Assembly (NCBI RefSeq): GCF_900114875.1
Contig: NZ_FPKW01000002.1
Coordinates: 1 to 64,000 of the forward strand
Origin: Chryseobacterium limigenitum
GTDB taxonomy: Bacteria > Bacteroidota > Bacteroidia > Flavobacteriales > Weeksellaceae
DNA: 64,000 bases
Direction: 5' to 3'
A program made the translations under genes and the position numbers. Under the pieces are notes generated by a model. That model was given only the letters and a program-made list of their open reading frames with translations. It was not told the DNA's origin and did not search any database. Each line of letters opens with the position of its first letter. Position 1 is the stretch's first letter. This document shows positions 8,105 to 16,883 of the stretch, one piece after another.

Positions 8105-8112
8105 CAAATATA
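8105..8112 (-). promoter_or_regulatory. -7 box of the repressor promoter
   Basis: On the reverse strand the bases read TATATTTG, matching the Bacteroidota -7 consensus TAnnTTTG, 19-26 bp from the start codon at 8086. It is flanked on both sides by operator dyads. Confidence 0.55.
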
Positions 8113-8120
8113 CAAAAAAT

Positions 8121-8135
8121 GATACAAATAGTATC
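8121..8135. promoter_or_regulatory. Operator 2, in front of dinB
   Basis: gatacaaatagtatc shares the GATAC...GTATC arms and 15-bp length of operator 1. It abuts the rightward -7 box tagctttg (8136-8143), so a bound repressor would block dinB transcription. Confidence 0.65.
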
Positions 8136-8143
8136 TAGCTTTG
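8136..8143 (+). promoter_or_regulatory. -7 box of the dinB-dnaE promoter
   Basis: TAGCTTTG fits TAnnTTTG and lies only 4 bp before the ATG at 8148, so the mRNA leader would be almost absent. The position directly after operator 2 supports repressor control. Confidence 0.5.
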
Positions 8144-8147
8144 TGAC

Positions 8148-9296
8148 ATGAATCGTGCGATTGTACATATGGATCTGGATACATTTTTTGTATCCTGCGA
8201 GAGACGTAATAATACCCAACTTGACGGAATTCCCTTAATTATTGGAGGTGGAGACCGTGGGGTGGTTGCATCGTGTTCTTATGAAGCACGTAAGTTCGGA
8301 GTACGCTCAGCCATGCCAATTCGAATGGCACTCAGATTATGCCCAGACGCTAAAGTCATTCGGGGAGATCATGAATTGTATTCTAATTTATCTCATACTG
8401 TTACTGAAATTATTCAAGAAAAAGTTCCTGTGATGGAAAAAGCGAGCATAGATGAATTTTACTTGGATCTTTCCGGAATGGATCAATTTTTCGGTTGCTA
8501 TCAATGGACTCAGGAAATTGCAGCAGCAGTAAAAAAAGAAGCTGGACTTCCAATAAGTTTTGCCTTATCTACCAACAAAACCGTCTCAAAAATCGGAACC
8601 GGGGAATCAAAACCTGTGGGAAGTCTGGAAATTAAGGAAATGGAAGTGCAGTCATTTTTAAATCCTTTATCCATTAAGAAGATTCCGATGGTTGGCGATA
8701 AGACCTTTCAACTGTTGTCAAGGATTGGGATCCGTACTATTCATACTTTGGCTGAAATGCCGGTACTCGTGCTTCAGCAGATGATTGGAGTAAATGGGAA
8801 AGAATTATGGAAAAAAGCCAATGGTATTGATGAAAACCCTGTTGTTCCATATTCGGAAAGAAAGTCGATTTCAACGGAAAGAACATTTACAAATGATACG
8901 ATGGATATTATCGAGCTCAAAAGGCTTATATCGGGAATGGCAGAAAAGTTGGCTTATCAATTAAGACAGGAAAAATGGCTGACTTCAACCGTGGTCGTAA
9001 AGATTCGTTATGCCAATTTCGATACAGAAACCAAACAGTATAAAGTAGCTTACACTTCCGCTGATCATACGCTTTCGAGAGTAGCACTGGAACTTTTTAA
9101 TCAGGTTTATACAAGAAGAATGAGACTGAGATTAGTTGGATTACGATTTACCGGGCTGGTGCATGGTAATCATCAAATGAATCTATTTGAAGATACAGAA
9201 GAGCAGATGAGCTTGTATCAGACAATGGATTACTTAAAGAACCGGTTTGGTGCTGATGCAGTCGGTAGGGCATCCGGTTTTGATTTTGGAAAATAA
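8148..9296 (+). CDS. dinB: DNA polymerase IV (Y-family, DinB)
   Basis: This 382-aa protein has all Y-family hallmarks. HMDLDTFFVSCER at residues 7-19 supplies metal ligand D9, and KASIDEFYLDLS at 98-109 supplies D102/E103. The finger segment VASCSYEARKFGVRSAMP lies between them, followed by a helix-hairpin-helix thumb (IPMVGDKTFQLLSRIG) and a little-finger domain starting KSISTERTF. It inserts nucleotides opposite damaged bases. The length is typical, but there is no obvious C-terminal clamp-binding tail. The gene heads an operon with the DnaE-type polymerase 18 bp downstream and is divergent from the LexA-like repressor, so it is probably damage-inducible. Confidence 0.93.
   Translation: MNRAIVHMDLDTFFVSCERRNNTQLDGIPLIIGGGDRGVVASCSYEARKFGVRSAMPIRMALRLCPDAKVIRGDHELYSNLSHTVTEIIQEKVPVMEKASIDEFYLDLSGMDQFFGCYQWTQEIAAAVKKEAGLPISFALSTNKTVSKIGTGESKPVGSLEIKEMEVQSFLNPLSIKKIPMVGDKTFQLLSRIGIRTIHTLAEMPVLVLQQMIGVNGKELWKKANGIDENPVVPYSERKSISTERTFTNDTMDIIELKRLISGMAEKLAYQLRQEKWLTSTVVVKIRYANFDTETKQYKVAYTSADHTLSRVALELFNQVYTRRMRLRLVGLRFTGLVHGNHQMNLFEDTEEQMSLYQTMDYLKNRFGADAVGRASGFDFGK
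8178..8194. promoter_or_regulatory. Possible third repressor dyad inside dinB
   Basis: gataca-ttttt-tgtatc has the same arms as operators 1 and 2 but a 17-bp span, and lies at codons 11-16 of dinB. Coding constraint could produce it by chance. An intragenic operator would act as a roadblock. Confidence 0.3.
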
Positions 9297-9314
9297 CGTA
9301 TAAAACCTTCTATT

Positions 9315-12300
9315 ATGTTTCTGAATTGTCATTCTTTTCATAGCCTTCGTTACGGCACTTTATCTGTAGAAGAGTTGGTACGGCAGGCACATTCTTTAGG
9401 TATTAAGGAATTAGTATTGACAGATATCAATACCATTACTGCGATTTATGATTTCAAGAAGGAATGTGAAAAAGTAGGAATTAAACCTATTGCCGGAATT
9501 GAAATCAGAAAAGAAAACAGACTGCTTTACGTTGCTATTGCAAAAGAGTTCTCCGGAATTGGTGAAGTCAATATAGTGTTGACAGATTACAATTGTAATG
9601 GTGAGGAACTTTCTGAGGTTGCCCCTATATTTAAAAACGTGTTTGTAGTATATCCGATTGATAACATTCCTTCAAAGTTGAAAGACAATGAGTTTATTGG
9701 AATTCTGGAAGAAGAACTGAATCTTTTGATCCGTCCTGAATTTAAAATGCTGATTCCGAAAATGATGGTTTTTCATCCTGTTACTTTCAGTACTAAAAAA
9801 GAATATAATCTTCATAGGATCTTAAGGGCTATTGACAACAATACCTTGCTATCGAAACTTTCTGAACAAGATGTTTGCAGGAAATCAGAGTATTTTAAAT
9901 CTAGAGATTCGATTATCAAGGCTTTTCAAAGGTATCCTGAAATCATAAAGAATACCGAAAAATTGTTGGAAACCTGTAGTTTTGAATTTGATTTTGAAAA
10001 AGTTAAGAATAAGCAATACTATACTAAGTCCAAAGAATCTGATGTTAAGCTTTTGAGAAGGTTGGCATATTTGGGATTGGAGAAACGTTATGGAAAGGAC
10101 AATGAAACCGCAAAAATAAGGGTAGAGAAAGAACTAAAAGTAATTGACGAACTTAACTTCTGTTCTTATTTTCTGATCACGTGGGATATTGTACGATACA
10201 GCAACAGAATGGGATTCATGCATGTTGGTCGTGGAAGCGGAGCCAACTCCATTGTCAGTTACTGCATAGGAATTACTGATATATGTCCTTTGGAACTTGA
10301 TCTATATTTTGAAAGATTCCTAAACCTTAACAGAAAAAGCCCTCCGGATTTTGATATTGACTGGAGCTGGCAGAACAGAGATGCGATTCTGGAATATATC
10401 TTTAACAGGTACGGAAAAGATCATGTTGCTTTCTGCGGAACCAATGTGGAGTTTAAATACAAATCAAGATTTAGAGAAGTAGGGAAAGTTTTTGGGCTGC
10501 CTAAAGATGAGCTAGATGAACTGACTAAAAAAACTATGGAAATTCATGAGACGAATTCGGTTGTTCAAACAATCCATACATACGTTAAGTTAATGGAAAA
10601 ATTTCCAAATCAACGAAGCATGCACGCTTGCGGAATTTTAATTTCTGATGAGCCTATTACTCAGTATTCCGCACTTGAAATGCCGCCAAAAGGATTTCCG
10701 ATTGTTCAGTTCGATATGAATGTAGCGGAAGACATTAAATTGGAAAAGTTTGATATCTTGTCCCAAAGAGGACTTGGAACGATAAAGGATACCGTAGATC
10801 TTATAAAAAAAACAAGAGGAATTGATGTTGATATTCGAGATACAAGAATTTCCAAAGATGAAGAAAAAGCCAATGAATATTTGGCAATAGGAAGAACAAT
10901 TGGTTGTTTTTACATTGAATCTCCTGCCATGCGTGGACTTTTAAGAAGATTAAAATGTGACAATTACAGAATTCTCGTTGCGGCTTCCTCTATTATCAGA
11001 CCGGGTGTAGCACAGAGCGGTATGATGCGTGAATATATCTTCAGGCATAATCATCCAGATCAGTTCGAATATTTTCATTCTGTTTTTGAAGAAAATTTAA
11101 AAGAAACGTATGGAATTATGGTGTATCAGGAAGATGTCATCAAAATTGCACAGTATTTCGGCGGGCTTACTCATGCTGATGGCGATATTCTCCGCAGAGC
11201 AATGAGTGGAAAAGAGCGATCCATTGAAAAACTGAATGAAGTAAAAGTCAATTTTTTTAATTCCTGTAAAAATCAAGGGCATTCGGAAGCGCTTACTGCT
11301 GAAGCTTTTCGCCAGATTGAATCTTTTGCAGGATATTCTTTCTGTAAAGCACACTCAGCTTCTTACGCAGTAGAAAGTTACCAGAGTTTATATCTGAAAG
11401 TATATTATCCATTGGAATTCATGGTTTCGGTGATTAATAATCAGGGCGGATTTTACCGTACAGAAGTTTATATTCATGAAGCAAAAATGTCTGGAGGAAA
11501 TGTTCAGGTTCCCTGTGTCAATTCAAGTGAGTTCCAAACGGCGTTAAAAGGAAAGGACATCTATTTAGGATTAATGCTTCTGGAAGGACTGGAGACTAAG
11601 ATTGCCCACGAGATTGTTGAAGAGCGGGAAAAGAATGGAAATTATCAATCTTTACAAGACTTTGTCAAACGCATTCAGATTGGTATTGAAACGATCCAGA
11701 CCTTAATTTTTATCGGCGCATTTCGTTTTACGGGTAAACCTAAAAACGAATTGCTCGTAGAGGCTAGAGTATTATTAGTGAATTTTAAACCAGAGAATCG
11801 AGGCTTACTACTAATTGAAGAACCTGTCGAAGAGTTTAAGCTTCCGGAGCTCAAAAGAGAAAATTTTGAGGATGCTTTCGATGAAATTGAATTGCTAGGT
11901 TTTCCGGTTTCATGCAGTCCTTTTGATTTGTTGCAGACCAAATGCAGAGGTTCTGTATTTGTAAAAGATTTATTAAAGTTTCATAAACGACAAGTAAAGA
12001 TGCTAGCTTATCTGATTGCCAGAAAACACGTCCCAACCAGAAAAGGAGAAATGTATTTCGGAACCTGGATCGATGTGAACGGAGATTATTTTGATACAGC
12101 TCATTTTCCGGATAGTTTGAAACAATATGATTTTCAGGGAGGTGGATGTTATTTACTTTTGGGAACTGTAGAAGTAGATTATCATTTTCCAACGATTACC
12201 ATTCATAAGATGGCAAAGATGCCCATGATTCCTGATCCTCGTTATTCCTATGATAAAGAAAAACAATATGATATCCACCAGCAGATTAAAGAAGATGTGA

Positions 12301-12371
12301 GTATGACCAATAGAAAACCTTATCCAAAAGAAAATGAAATTGGATTACCTAGATACAATTCTATCTTTTAG
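9315..12371 (+). CDS. DNA polymerase III alpha subunit, DnaE2-like (error-prone) type
   Basis: This 1018-aa C-family polymerase has an N-terminal PHP domain with histidines in NCHSFHSLRYG (H6, H9). The palm motif SPPDFDIDWSW supplies catalytic Asp residues, and the finger/thumb blocks include GRGSGANSIVSYC and YQEDVIKIAQYFGG. It is about 140 residues shorter than replicative DnaE (about 1160). Its position directly after dinB under a LexA-like repressor is typical of the DnaE2/ImuC mutagenesis polymerase rather than the replicase. No imuA is present; the DinB protein presumably fills the ImuB place. It is expected to extend lesion-containing primers. Assignment to DnaE2 rather than a second replicative alpha is inferred from context and length. 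Confidence 0.85.
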   Translation: MFLNCHSFHSLRYGTLSVEELVRQAHSLGIKELVLTDINTITAIYDFKKECEKVGIKPIAGIEIRKENRLLYVAIAKEFSGIGEVNIVLTDYNCNGEELSEVAPIFKNVFVVYPIDNIPSKLKDNEFIGILEEELNLLIRPEFKMLIPKMMVFHPVTFSTKKEYNLHRILRAIDNNTLLSKLSEQDVCRKSEYFKSRDSIIKAFQRYPEIIKNTEKLLETCSFEFDFEKVKNKQYYTKSKESDVKLLRRLAYLGLEKRYGKDNETAKIRVEKELKVIDELNFCSYFLITWDIVRYSNRMGFMHVGRGSGANSIVSYCIGITDICPLELDLYFERFLNLNRKSPPDFDIDWSWQNRDAILEYIFNRYGKDHVAFCGTNVEFKYKSRFREVGKVFGLPKDELDELTKKTMEIHETNSVVQTIHTYVKLMEKFPNQRSMHACGILISDEPITQYSALEMPPKGFPIVQFDMNVAEDIKLEKFDILSQRGLGTIKDTVDLIKKTRGIDVDIRDTRISKDEEKANEYLAIGRTIGCFYIESPAMRGLLRRLKCDNYRILVAASSIIRPGVAQSGMMREYIFRHNHPDQFEYFHSVFEENLKETYGIMVYQEDVIKIAQYFGGLTHADGDILRRAMSGKERSIEKLNEVKVNFFNSCKNQGHSEALTAEAFRQIESFAGYSFCKAHSASYAVESYQSLYLKVYYPLEFMVSVINNQGGFYRTEVYIHEAKMSGGNVQVPCVNSSEFQTALKGKDIYLGLMLLEGLETKIAHEIVEEREKNGNYQSLQDFVKRIQIGIETIQTLIFIGAFRFTGKPKNELLVEARVLLVNFKPENRGLLLIEEPVEEFKLPELKRENFEDAFDEIELLGFPVSCSPFDLLQTKCRGSVFVKDLLKFHKRQVKMLAYLIARKHVPTRKGEMYFGTWIDVNGDYFDTAHFPDSLKQYDFQGGGCYLLLGTVEVDYHFPTITIHKMAKMPMIPDPRYSYDKEKQYDIHQQIKEDVSMTNRKPYPKENEIGLPRYNSIF

Positions 12372-12393
12372 TAATAACATTTTGTTCAATCAT

Positions 12394-12419
12394 TATATAC
12401 TTTATATATAAAGTATATA
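12394..12419. repeat. Perfect 26-bp palindrome
   Basis: tatatactttatatataaagtatata reads the same on both strands without a spacer. It lies 22 bp after the dnaE stop and immediately left of a run of 11-bp direct repeats. A terminator role is unlikely (no loop, no T-run). An operator or a recombinase-binding site for the adjacent element is more likely. Confidence 0.55.
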
Positions 12420-12431
12420 CAAAATGTGTAA

Positions 12432-12464
12432 AGTATTTACTGAGTACTTACTAAGTATTTACTA
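12432..12464. repeat. Three 11-bp direct repeats (iteron-like)
   Basis: agtatttactg, agtacttacta and agtatttacta lie head to tail at 12432, 12443 and 12454. The 11-bp period puts each copy on the same helix face, as in protein-binding arrays. They sit between the palindrome and the recombinase trio and may bind one of the recombinases or mark the element's left end. Confidence 0.5.
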
Positions 12465-12539
12465 AAATCCATTCATTTAAATGTTTTTCGGAAAAAATAC
12501 AAGTTTTTTGTGAAAATTTCATAAGTTTGTGAAAATAAA

Positions 12540-12573
12540 AAAATCTGTTAGTATTAGGCCACCGACAGATTTT
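12540..12573 (+). terminator. Possible terminator after the dinB-dnaE operon
   Basis: aaaatctgt (12540-12548) and acagatttt (12565-12573) form a 9-bp stem around a 16-nt loop, followed by aactttttcg. The stem is weak and the distance from the dnaE stop is 170 bp, so it could instead be part of the mobile element's end. The rest of 12465-12796 is AT-rich and shows no gene. Confidence 0.3.
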
Positions 12574-12796
12574 AACTTTTTCGTTTAAACAAGAATATGG
12601 AAAAAAGAGATTTCTTTAGTCCCTTATATCTTATTTTATTATAGCAAATATAAAAAATATTGCTGATATAAAAAAATATCTGCATAAAATTCCATCATTA
12701 AATTTGCTAGGAATCAAAGTATTGATATAGAGAGATAAATAGCATTCTTTCCATTATTTAAAAAAGAAACAATTTTTAACTTTTTATATTAATATT

Positions 12797-14020
12797 ATGC
12801 AAAAAAACATTCACGAACTACATTTACAGCTTGAAACGTATATCAAAGAGAATATATATTCAAGCAGTATGATAGAACGCTTATCAATCGAGTATAATAG
12901 GCTTCTCGCATACATGAAACAAAATTCAACTGAAATTTACACACCCGAAGTTGGAAAAGTCTATCTAAAGCACAGAGATACAATAATCAGTAAACGGAAA
13001 TGTCATCATTATGATGAACGTTATATTACATTGTTAAACGGAATGCTTCAGGAACGTTGGATATTAAGAATTTCCCGAACAAAGTATGATGCGCCATTTC
13101 CAGGGCACATAGGTCCTTATTTTACAGAGTTTTTAGAGAAACACGTCATTGAGAAAAAATTAAAAACGGATACAAGAAATAATTATTATCGATGTCTTTA
13201 CAAATTTTGTGAGCGAATGCACTACGAAAATGTATCATCACTGAAAGATCTTACTGCTGAAAAACTTCTTGATTTTATGTCATCGGTAAGAAATTGCAAA
13301 GATCACAGTGCAACAATATTAAGGGCTGCACTAAAAAAACTTTATGATGATGGAATTATTGATCGTCGAACGGCAAAGATTTTAGATCATCTAAAAATAA
13401 GAGTTAGAAATAAAATCCAGACATATTATACAGCGGATGAAATTTTACGGCTTGAACAGAATGTAAATAGAACAATATCAAAGGGAAAAAGAGATTATGC
13501 TATGATTTTATTGGCAACTAGATTGGGATTTAGATCTTCAGATATTAGATTTCTGAAATTTTCGAATATTGATTGGAAGAACAATATAATTCGTTTAGAA
13601 CAATTCAAAACAAAAGTCCCTATTGAGCTGCCTTTACTGACTGATATTGGCGAAGCGATAATTGATTATATCAAAAATGGAAGACCTAAAATAAAATCAA
13701 AGTATATATTTCTAAGAGAACTTGGTCCATATACAACGATGACAAGTAATGCATTTTATAATAATATCCGTAATTATTTGAAAAAAGCCAATATTGATTA
13801 TAGTACAAGGAAGCACGGCAGTCATGCACTACGACATAGCTTGGCAACTAACTTATTGAAGAATCGAGTTCCTATATCTATAATTTCAGATACATTGGGG
13901 CATACAAACACAGTGGTAACAATGGATTATTTACATATAAGTATAGAAAATTTACTGGAATGCTCCTTAGATGTACCCGTGGTTGATCATAATTTTTACT
14001 TACAAGCAAATTTTAAATAA
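12797..14020 (+). CDS. Tyrosine recombinase 1 of the trio
   Basis: A 407-aa site-specific recombinase of the phage-integrase family. A SAM-like core-binding domain spans about residues 104-200. In the C-terminal catalytic domain R246 is in TRLGFRSSDI, K272 in the beta-hairpin, H343-x-x-R346-H347 in GSHALRHSLA, H369 in SDTLGHT and nucleophile Y378 in VTMDYLH. The first 100 residues are an extra helical extension, as usual for the first protein of RIT trios. Translation is probably coupled to the second gene (7 bp gap). Start at the first ATG after an AT-rich leader. Confidence 0.88.
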   Translation: MQKNIHELHLQLETYIKENIYSSSMIERLSIEYNRLLAYMKQNSTEIYTPEVGKVYLKHRDTIISKRKCHHYDERYITLLNGMLQERWILRISRTKYDAPFPGHIGPYFTEFLEKHVIEKKLKTDTRNNYYRCLYKFCERMHYENVSSLKDLTAEKLLDFMSSVRNCKDHSATILRAALKKLYDDGIIDRRTAKILDHLKIRVRNKIQTYYTADEILRLEQNVNRTISKGKRDYAMILLATRLGFRSSDIRFLKFSNIDWKNNIIRLEQFKTKVPIELPLLTDIGEAIIDYIKNGRPKIKSKYIFLRELGPYTTMTSNAFYNNIRNYLKKANIDYSTRKHGSHALRHSLATNLLKNRVPISIISDTLGHTNTVVTMDYLHISIENLLECSLDVPVVDHNFYLQANFK

Positions 14021-14027
14021 TGAAATT

Positions 14028-15020
14028 ATGGATAAAAAGTTTATATACACCAGTAAATTAGCCCCTTATATTCAAGGGTTTTTAAAAGAGAGAGGGCTTA
14101 AAGGATATAATTCGTCGACACTTAAATGGATTTTATTAGAGATCGATAAATTTTGTAATGATTACAACATGAAAGACCATTTTATAAGAGAAGAGATTGT
14201 AGATAAATGGAAAAAAACAAGAACTAATGATAGTCCCCGATCTTTATATATGAAATACAATGCCTGGATTCAGTTAGGTAATTATATGCGTGATTTAGGT
14301 ATAGACTGCTATGTGCCAATTCCCTATAGAAAAGGGGCGAAAAATACTTATATCCCATATATTTTTACTCACGAAGAGATTCAAACTATATTTTCACTGT
14401 CAAATTCTTTGCGAATCCATTATCAATATGGACAAACAATGATCTTTACTATGCCTGCGATACTTCGATTGCTTTATAGTGCAGGATTAAGAATTGGTGA
14501 AGCATTGGCAATTAAAAATAAAGATATTGATTTTGAAAAAAGAACGATAGTAATAAATGATTCAAAAAATAACACACAAAGACTTGCAGCAATAAACGAT
14601 TCGTTATTACCAGTATTACTACAATACAAAGAATTTAGAGACAAAAATCCAATAGAAAAAATTCTTTTGCCTGAATCACCATTTTTTGTTACACAGAGGG
14701 GAAAGAGCTGTCTTGGAGAAAGTGTTAGGCGTTGGTTCTGTGATATTTTAAATACAGCAGGAATATCTTCAAAGTTGGGAGGGAATCCTCCGCGAATTCA
14801 TGATCTTAGGCATACAGCTGCTGTTCATAGCCTTGCAAAGATGGTTCGTAATAACATAGATGTTTATTGTGCATTACCTATGATTTCGGTGTTTTTAGGT
14901 CATAACGATCCCAGGTCAACCAATAATTATGTTCGGCTTACAAACGAAATGTTTCCTGGAATAATACAGCTAGAACATCCGACATCTCTAATTTTTCCAA
15001 AAATCCCAAAAAGTGAATAG
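14028..15020 (+). CDS. Tyrosine recombinase 2 of the trio
   Basis: A 330-aa integrase-family recombinase. R155 is in LYSAGLRIGEAL, H258-x-x-R261-H262 in RIHDLRHTAAVH, H292 in FLGHND and Y301 in STNNYVRL. Its DNA-binding domain precedes residue 110. The ATG at 14028 (MDKKFIYTSK) is chosen because an upstream in-frame ATG at 13971 would overlap 50 bp of the previous gene and add a hydrophobic tail unlike the family. A 16-residue insertion between the HxxR box and LGH box (KMVRNNIDVYCALP) is characteristic of one RIT subfamily, as far as remembered. Confidence 0.88.
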   Translation: MDKKFIYTSKLAPYIQGFLKERGLKGYNSSTLKWILLEIDKFCNDYNMKDHFIREEIVDKWKKTRTNDSPRSLYMKYNAWIQLGNYMRDLGIDCYVPIPYRKGAKNTYIPYIFTHEEIQTIFSLSNSLRIHYQYGQTMIFTMPAILRLLYSAGLRIGEALAIKNKDIDFEKRTIVINDSKNNTQRLAAINDSLLPVLLQYKEFRDKNPIEKILLPESPFFVTQRGKSCLGESVRRWFCDILNTAGISSKLGGNPPRIHDLRHTAAVHSLAKMVRNNIDVYCALPMISVFLGHNDPRSTNNYVRLTNEMFPGIIQLEHPTSLIFPKIPKSE

Positions 15021-15022
15021 TT

Positions 15023-16042
15023 ATGACGGATTTTGCTAAATACTTACAAAGTTTTTTCCATAAATATCTTCTTGGAAATTTTGGAGCTTCATCCAATACG
15101 ATCAGAGCATATAAAAAAAGCTTTAGTTTGTTGGTATCATTTATGACTAAGGTAAAAAATATCCCTCCTCACAAACTTGAACTAAAACATTTAAATAAAG
15201 ATTCAATATCTGAATTTTTGATGTGGCTTGAGACGGATTGCAATAATTCTATTTCAACAAGAAATAATCGTTACGGAGCCATTTGTTCTTTTTGTAAATA
15301 TTTACAATATGAAGTACCAGACAGATTAGCTGAGTGGCAAAATATCCGATCAATTAAAAGTAAAAAAGGATTTTCAAAAGTAATGAATTATTTGTCTGTA
15401 GAAGGTATAAATTTATTACTTGAACAAGCGTCTATGGAAACTTTGGCTTCTCGTCGGGATTTAGCTATGTTAGCATTGTTATATGATAGCGGAATGCGAG
15501 TTCAGGAGCTTGTAGATCTAAGCCCATCATGTGTAAGGTTTGAATATCCTTATCATATAAGAGTAACAGGTAAAGGTAATAAGCAACGAGACATTCCTTT
15601 GCTAAAAGAACAAATTAATTTATTGGAACGATATGTCAAAGAGAATCATTTGCTTAGGCCTGAAAAACAATTTAGCCCTTTATTTTTTAATCGAGGAGGA
15701 GGAAAGCTTACTCCTGCAGGTATAACTTATATTTTAAAGAAATACGCAAAAAGTGCTAGAATAGTTAATAGCCATCTGATTCCTGAAATTATTAGTCCTC
15801 ACGTGTTTAGGCATTCTAAAGCAATGCACCTTTTACAAGGTGGAGTGAATATTGTTTACATTCGAGATATTTTAGGACATGTAAGTGTACAAACAACGGA
15901 AAGATATGCAAGAGCTGATTCAAAACAAAAACGGGATGCTCTTGAAGCAGCTTACCAAGATGTAATCCCTGAAAAAGGAAAACTTGGTTCTTGGGAAGGA
16001 AATGATGATGAGATAGATTTTTTAACTAACTTGGGGATTTAA
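15023..16042 (+). CDS. Tyrosine recombinase 3 of the trio
   Basis: A 339-aa XerC/D-like recombinase. R is in LLYDSGMRVQELVDL, K in RVTGKGNKQRDIPL, H-x-x-R-H in SPHVFRHSKAMHL, the final His in DILGHVSV and the nucleophile Tyr in TTERYARAD. Start is 2 bp after the stop of recombinase 2. An extra C-terminal tail rich in acidic residues (about 35 aa) follows the active-site tyrosine. It should complete the trio recombination complex. Confidence 0.9.
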   Translation: MTDFAKYLQSFFHKYLLGNFGASSNTIRAYKKSFSLLVSFMTKVKNIPPHKLELKHLNKDSISEFLMWLETDCNNSISTRNNRYGAICSFCKYLQYEVPDRLAEWQNIRSIKSKKGFSKVMNYLSVEGINLLLEQASMETLASRRDLAMLALLYDSGMRVQELVDLSPSCVRFEYPYHIRVTGKGNKQRDIPLLKEQINLLERYVKENHLLRPEKQFSPLFFNRGGGKLTPAGITYILKKYAKSARIVNSHLIPEIISPHVFRHSKAMHLLQGGVNIVYIRDILGHVSVQTTERYARADSKQKRDALEAAYQDVIPEKGKLGSWEGNDDEIDFLTNLGI

Positions 16043-16228
16043 TATTATTATGAGCGAAGATAAATATCTCTGAAAATATATTAAATTTATTTTCAATTCT
16101 CAAACTTAAAAAAGGTAGTCATAAGGTTTTTAAATATTTATCTACGAAAAAATAGAATAAACGAGCCTGCTTTTTTACAATCTTGCTTGTTTTCAAACTA
16201 TAATAAAGTTAGTCTCGACCCATAAAAC

Positions 16229-16258
16229 AAAATACGGCAACATAAGTTGCTGTATTTT
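16229..16258 (+). terminator. Rho-independent terminator after the recombinase trio
   Basis: aaaatacggcaac (16229-16241) pairs with gttgctgtatttt (16246-16258) around a 4-nt loop, with one G-T pair, and is followed by attttt. It also sits 5 bp beyond the stop of the leftward SUKH relic, so it could serve both strands. Confidence 0.7.
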
Positions 16259-16262
16259 ATTT

Positions 16263-16682
16263 TTAAATATCTCGAACTTCCATTTTTTTTGGAAACTCAG
16301 TAAGAGAGCTGGCAATTTTCTTAGGCTCTTCATCAGAAAAATAAATATAAATTTGTCCTAAATTATCTGATTGATATCCCATTGCTATATATCCACCAAC
16401 TAAAGTCCCTATGGATAATAAATTTGGATATAAAAAACATGTTTAATTTGGTAATAATGCTCCATACTATCTGTTCCATATTTTGTCGGAAAAAAACTTC
16501 CAAGTAAAAATTCATTATTTTCGAAATCAAATACATATTCTTTTTCTATAGGAATGAAACCTCCATTATACTTGAGCATATGTTCCTTATAGTCATGTGG
16601 TAATGAAGTTACCTATTAAAATTTCTACATTATGAGAATATGTTTGATTAGTTGAATCATATATTTTATTAAATTCTAACAT
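16263..16682 (-). pseudogene. SMI1/KNR4 (SUKH) immunity protein, frameshifted
   Basis: On the reverse strand an ATG at 16682 starts MLEFNKIYDSTNQTYSHNVE. A frame change near 16613 leads into SLPHDYKEHMLKYNGGF, the SUKH signature (LP.dYkefl..yNGG). A second change at a T6 run near 16437 leads into PNLLSIGTLVGGYIAMG and GQIYIYFSDEEPKKIASSL, ending at 16263. The three parts together make about 139 residues, the normal length of a SUKH immunity protein. Such proteins neutralise contact-dependent or polymorphic toxins. Two frame breaks make it non-functional unless they are assembly errors in homopolymers. Confidence 0.7.
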
Positions 16683-16757
16683 ATTATAAATGATATTTTT
16701 GAGCATCTTAAAAATGGTCATGCAGGACAAACAATTGAAAGATCATGGCACTATTAA
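16680..16757 (+). pseudogene. Possible C-terminal fragment of a polymorphic toxin
   Basis: A start-less 25-codon frame reads IFEHLKNGHAGQTIERSWHY before a TAA. The His/Gly/Trp-containing end resembles C-terminal tips of secreted nuclease toxins. Location between immunity-type genes supports this, but the fragment is short and the call is tentative. Confidence 0.25.
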
Positions 16758-16883
16758 TTAAAAGATAATTTCACTATTTTATTCATTTAAAAGAAGGTGA
16801 AAAAATTAGTCTAAAACATTTATTTTGTTTGACTATTATACTAAAGATTAAATACTTATTTTTGGTAAAATTAAAACTAAATC

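Larger units (their letters stand above)
12797..16042 (+). mobile_element. Recombinase-in-trio (RIT) element
   Basis: Three different tyrosine recombinases lie head to tail with gaps of 7 and 2 bp. This is the diagnostic organisation of RIT elements, in which the three proteins are thought to act together. Each has its catalytic set, so the element may be intact. The coordinates cover the genes only. The true ends are probably between 12372 and 12797 on the left and 16043 and 16263 on the right, but no convincing matching inverted repeats were found by eye. It lies between an SOS-type operon and toxin-immunity debris. Confidence 0.75.

Noticed and set aside
11851..12192. 113-codon open frame on the reverse strand
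   Set aside because: Lies wholly inside the DnaE-type polymerase gene, has no recognisable motif; a shadow of strong coding on the other strand.
9315..12371. Replicative DnaE
   Set aside because: Shorter than the replicase and placed in a damage-type operon; the error-prone type is preferred, though not proven.
12432..12464. CRISPR array
   Set aside because: Direct repeats are 11 bp without spacers; no cas genes in the window.
13971..14027. Earlier start for recombinase 2
   Set aside because: Overlaps the previous gene and adds residues not found in tyrosine recombinases.
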